A stretch of DNA of 5,516 nt, from the NCBI GenBank assembly GCA_014523495.1, contig JAATVM010000243.1:1-5516 (forward strand), in the 5' to 3' direction. Position numbers and translations under genes: made by a program. Origin of the DNA: Nitrososphaerales archaeon TH1920 (GTDB lineage: Archaea; Thermoproteota; Nitrososphaeria; Nitrososphaerales; Nitrososphaeraceae). Position 1 is the stretch's first letter; every line of letters begins with the position of its first letter. This document shows, one piece after another, positions 4,500 to 5,516 of this stretch. The notes beneath the pieces were generated by a model, which was given only the letters and a program-made list of their open reading frames with translations, had not been told where the DNA came from and searched no databases.

Positions 4500-5453
4500 G
4501 TGAATCATATCATAATAGTTCTGATTATTTTTTTGCTCACATTATGTATTTTCCAATTTAACTACACGTCAGTTTATGGCTCTGAAGACATTAAAATTTC
4601 TTCAGGAACTTCATTTATTGATTCTAATGGTAAACTGAATATTATAGGTGTTGTAACAAACTATGGAGTAACATCTGAGCGGGTAGTCGTAGGACTAGAT
4701 ATTCATAATAAAATTGATGATTCGTATATCACATTAAATGATTCCACATTTAGTAAGATTATTTATCCAGGTAAGGAATCCCCTTTTAAATTTAAAATAA
4801 GTACAGACTACGACGTTTTGGGGAAACCGCACATAATACAGATGAAAAAAGTAAATGATCCTTTTTACAATGTCATAATACAAAATTATTCTAATTTTCC
4901 AGTAGGCCAAAACAAAGAATTGGTTGGAACACTAAAGAATACAGGAAATGTTGTGATGCAGAATATAAGTGTATTTGCATCTGTTCATAATAAAAACGGT
5001 ACCCAAATAGACTCGATCAAGTCCAATAGCATACCTATACTAAAACCAGGAGAAGTAAAATCATTTTCAGCTAGACCAGACAATTCCATAGTAAAAGATG
5101 CAAATTATTTTAGTTGTGCTGGATTTGATCCAAACTCTCCAATTAACACTCTTGATTTGGGTAATGGTAAGTTTTTAGCTTATGGATTGGAGAGCGTTGC
5201 AAAAATCAGTAATTTTGGTTATAATAAATCAACCGATAGTATATCATTTAGTGCCGATCATTATAATCCTTTAGGTGGTATTGTTACTTTTAAAATCCCT
5301 CAATTAGACAATAATCACGATGTGACAATTTATTTAGATAATTTGGGATTAAAGGATCAACAAATTACGAAAAATGGCAAGACAATTATTACTAATATTT
5401 TTGTTCCCCCAAATGAACATGTAATCAGAATTGCTGGCATCTTAAATCAATAA
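4500..5453 (+). CDS. Exported protein with tandem Ig-like (CARDB/FxLYD-type) repeats
   Basis: A 317-residue protein with an N-terminal hydrophobic segment (residues 4-20, IIIVLIIFLLTLCIFQF) that acts as signal peptide or membrane anchor; a cleavage near VYGS-ED (25-30) is plausible. Two beta-sandwich repeats follow. Repeat 1 (about 44-102) and repeat 2 (about 137-193) share G-x3-N-x-G, then HNK, then PG-x(4 or 5)-F at an offset of 93-94 residues. A third beta-rich domain (about 245-317) resembles the C-terminal Ig-like modules of archaeal surface proteins (VTIYLDN, HVIRIAGI). Six N-glycosylation sequons (N21, N80, N129, N155, N166, N242) suit an S-layer-exposed protein. No C-terminal transmembrane or sorting tail is present, so it is secreted or held by its N-terminus. 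The start is GTG at 4500, chosen because it gives a complete signal segment and a correctly placed TATA box. No enzymatic motif is visible; function unknown. Confidence 0.75.
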   Translation: MNHIIIVLIIFLLTLCIFQFNYTSVYGSEDIKISSGTSFIDSNGKLNIIGVVTNYGVTSERVVVGLDIHNKIDDSYITLNDSTFSKIIYPGKESPFKFKISTDYDVLGKPHIIQMKKVNDPFYNVIIQNYSNFPVGQNKELVGTLKNTGNVVMQNISVFASVHNKNGTQIDSIKSNSIPILKPGEVKSFSARPDNSIVKDANYFSCAGFDPNSPINTLDLGNGKFLAYGLESVAKISNFGYNKSTDSISFSADHYNPLGGIVTFKIPQLDNNHDVTIYLDNLGLKDQQITKNGKTIITNIFVPPNEHVIRIAGILNQ

Positions 5454-5516
5454 GTATTATTTCAGTTTCATAAATCCTGAGACTTGGTTATTACCACATT
5501 GAGAAAATAGTTTATC

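Noticed and set aside
5457..5516. Minus-strand frame open to the right edge (19 codons before a TAA), possibly the C-terminus of a convergent gene
   Set aside because: Nineteen open codons in one of three frames is ordinary chance here, and the residues match no family I know. Sequence beyond the edge would settle it.

Overview
The window looks like a housekeeping stretch of an ammonia-oxidising thaumarchaeon (Nitrososphaeria), probably a Nitrososphaera/Nitrosocosmicus-like lineage. This is judged from protein character and layout, with no database search. The evidence is an archaeal-type ribosomal protein L10e, a tRNA-splicing endonuclease subunit, a tRNA without encoded CCA, strongly AT-rich DNA, TATA boxes sitting about 25-30 bases ahead of start codons with no clear Shine-Dalgarno sequences (leaderless style), and a secreted Asn-rich beta-sandwich protein. 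No mobile element, CRISPR array or integration scar is visible.

Left part (1-910): about 340 bases hold no convincing gene but contain a perfect 16-bp palindrome (154-169) and a strong inverted repeat around a TATA-like core (269-310). The L10e gene follows on the minus strand (341-856). Its 54-bp upstream spacer is shared with the divergent endA gene, and one AT-rich box may serve both.

Middle (911-2217): endA encodes a tRNA-intron endonuclease subunit that keeps the catalytic Tyr and Lys but lacks the His. A 56-codon gene for a small Cys2His2-like protein lies 23 bases downstream. Next comes an intergenic segment (1783-1878) that can fold into a 10-bp stem closed on an exact kink-turn with a perfect box C, so a possible L7Ae-binding small RNA. 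Almost abutting it on the other strand is tRNA-Glu(CTC) with a well-placed TATA box.

Right part (2218-5516): three separately promoted plus-strand genes follow. The first is the radical-SAM enzyme of the AMMECR1/MEMO1-associated (AmmeMemoRadiSam) family. The second is a stand-alone ADP/ATP-dependent NAD(P)H-hydrate dehydratase (nnrD) starting at TTG. The third is a GTG-initiated exported protein with two clearly duplicated Ig-like repeats and a third C-terminal beta domain.

The genes do not form one pathway. Translation and tRNA maturation (L10e, EndA, tRNA-Glu, perhaps the kink-turn RNA) cluster on the left; cofactor repair, radical chemistry and the cell surface lie on the right. The points most worth a second look are the kink-turn RNA candidate, the degenerate EndA active site with its small zinc-finger-like neighbour, and the palindromic DNA at the left end.
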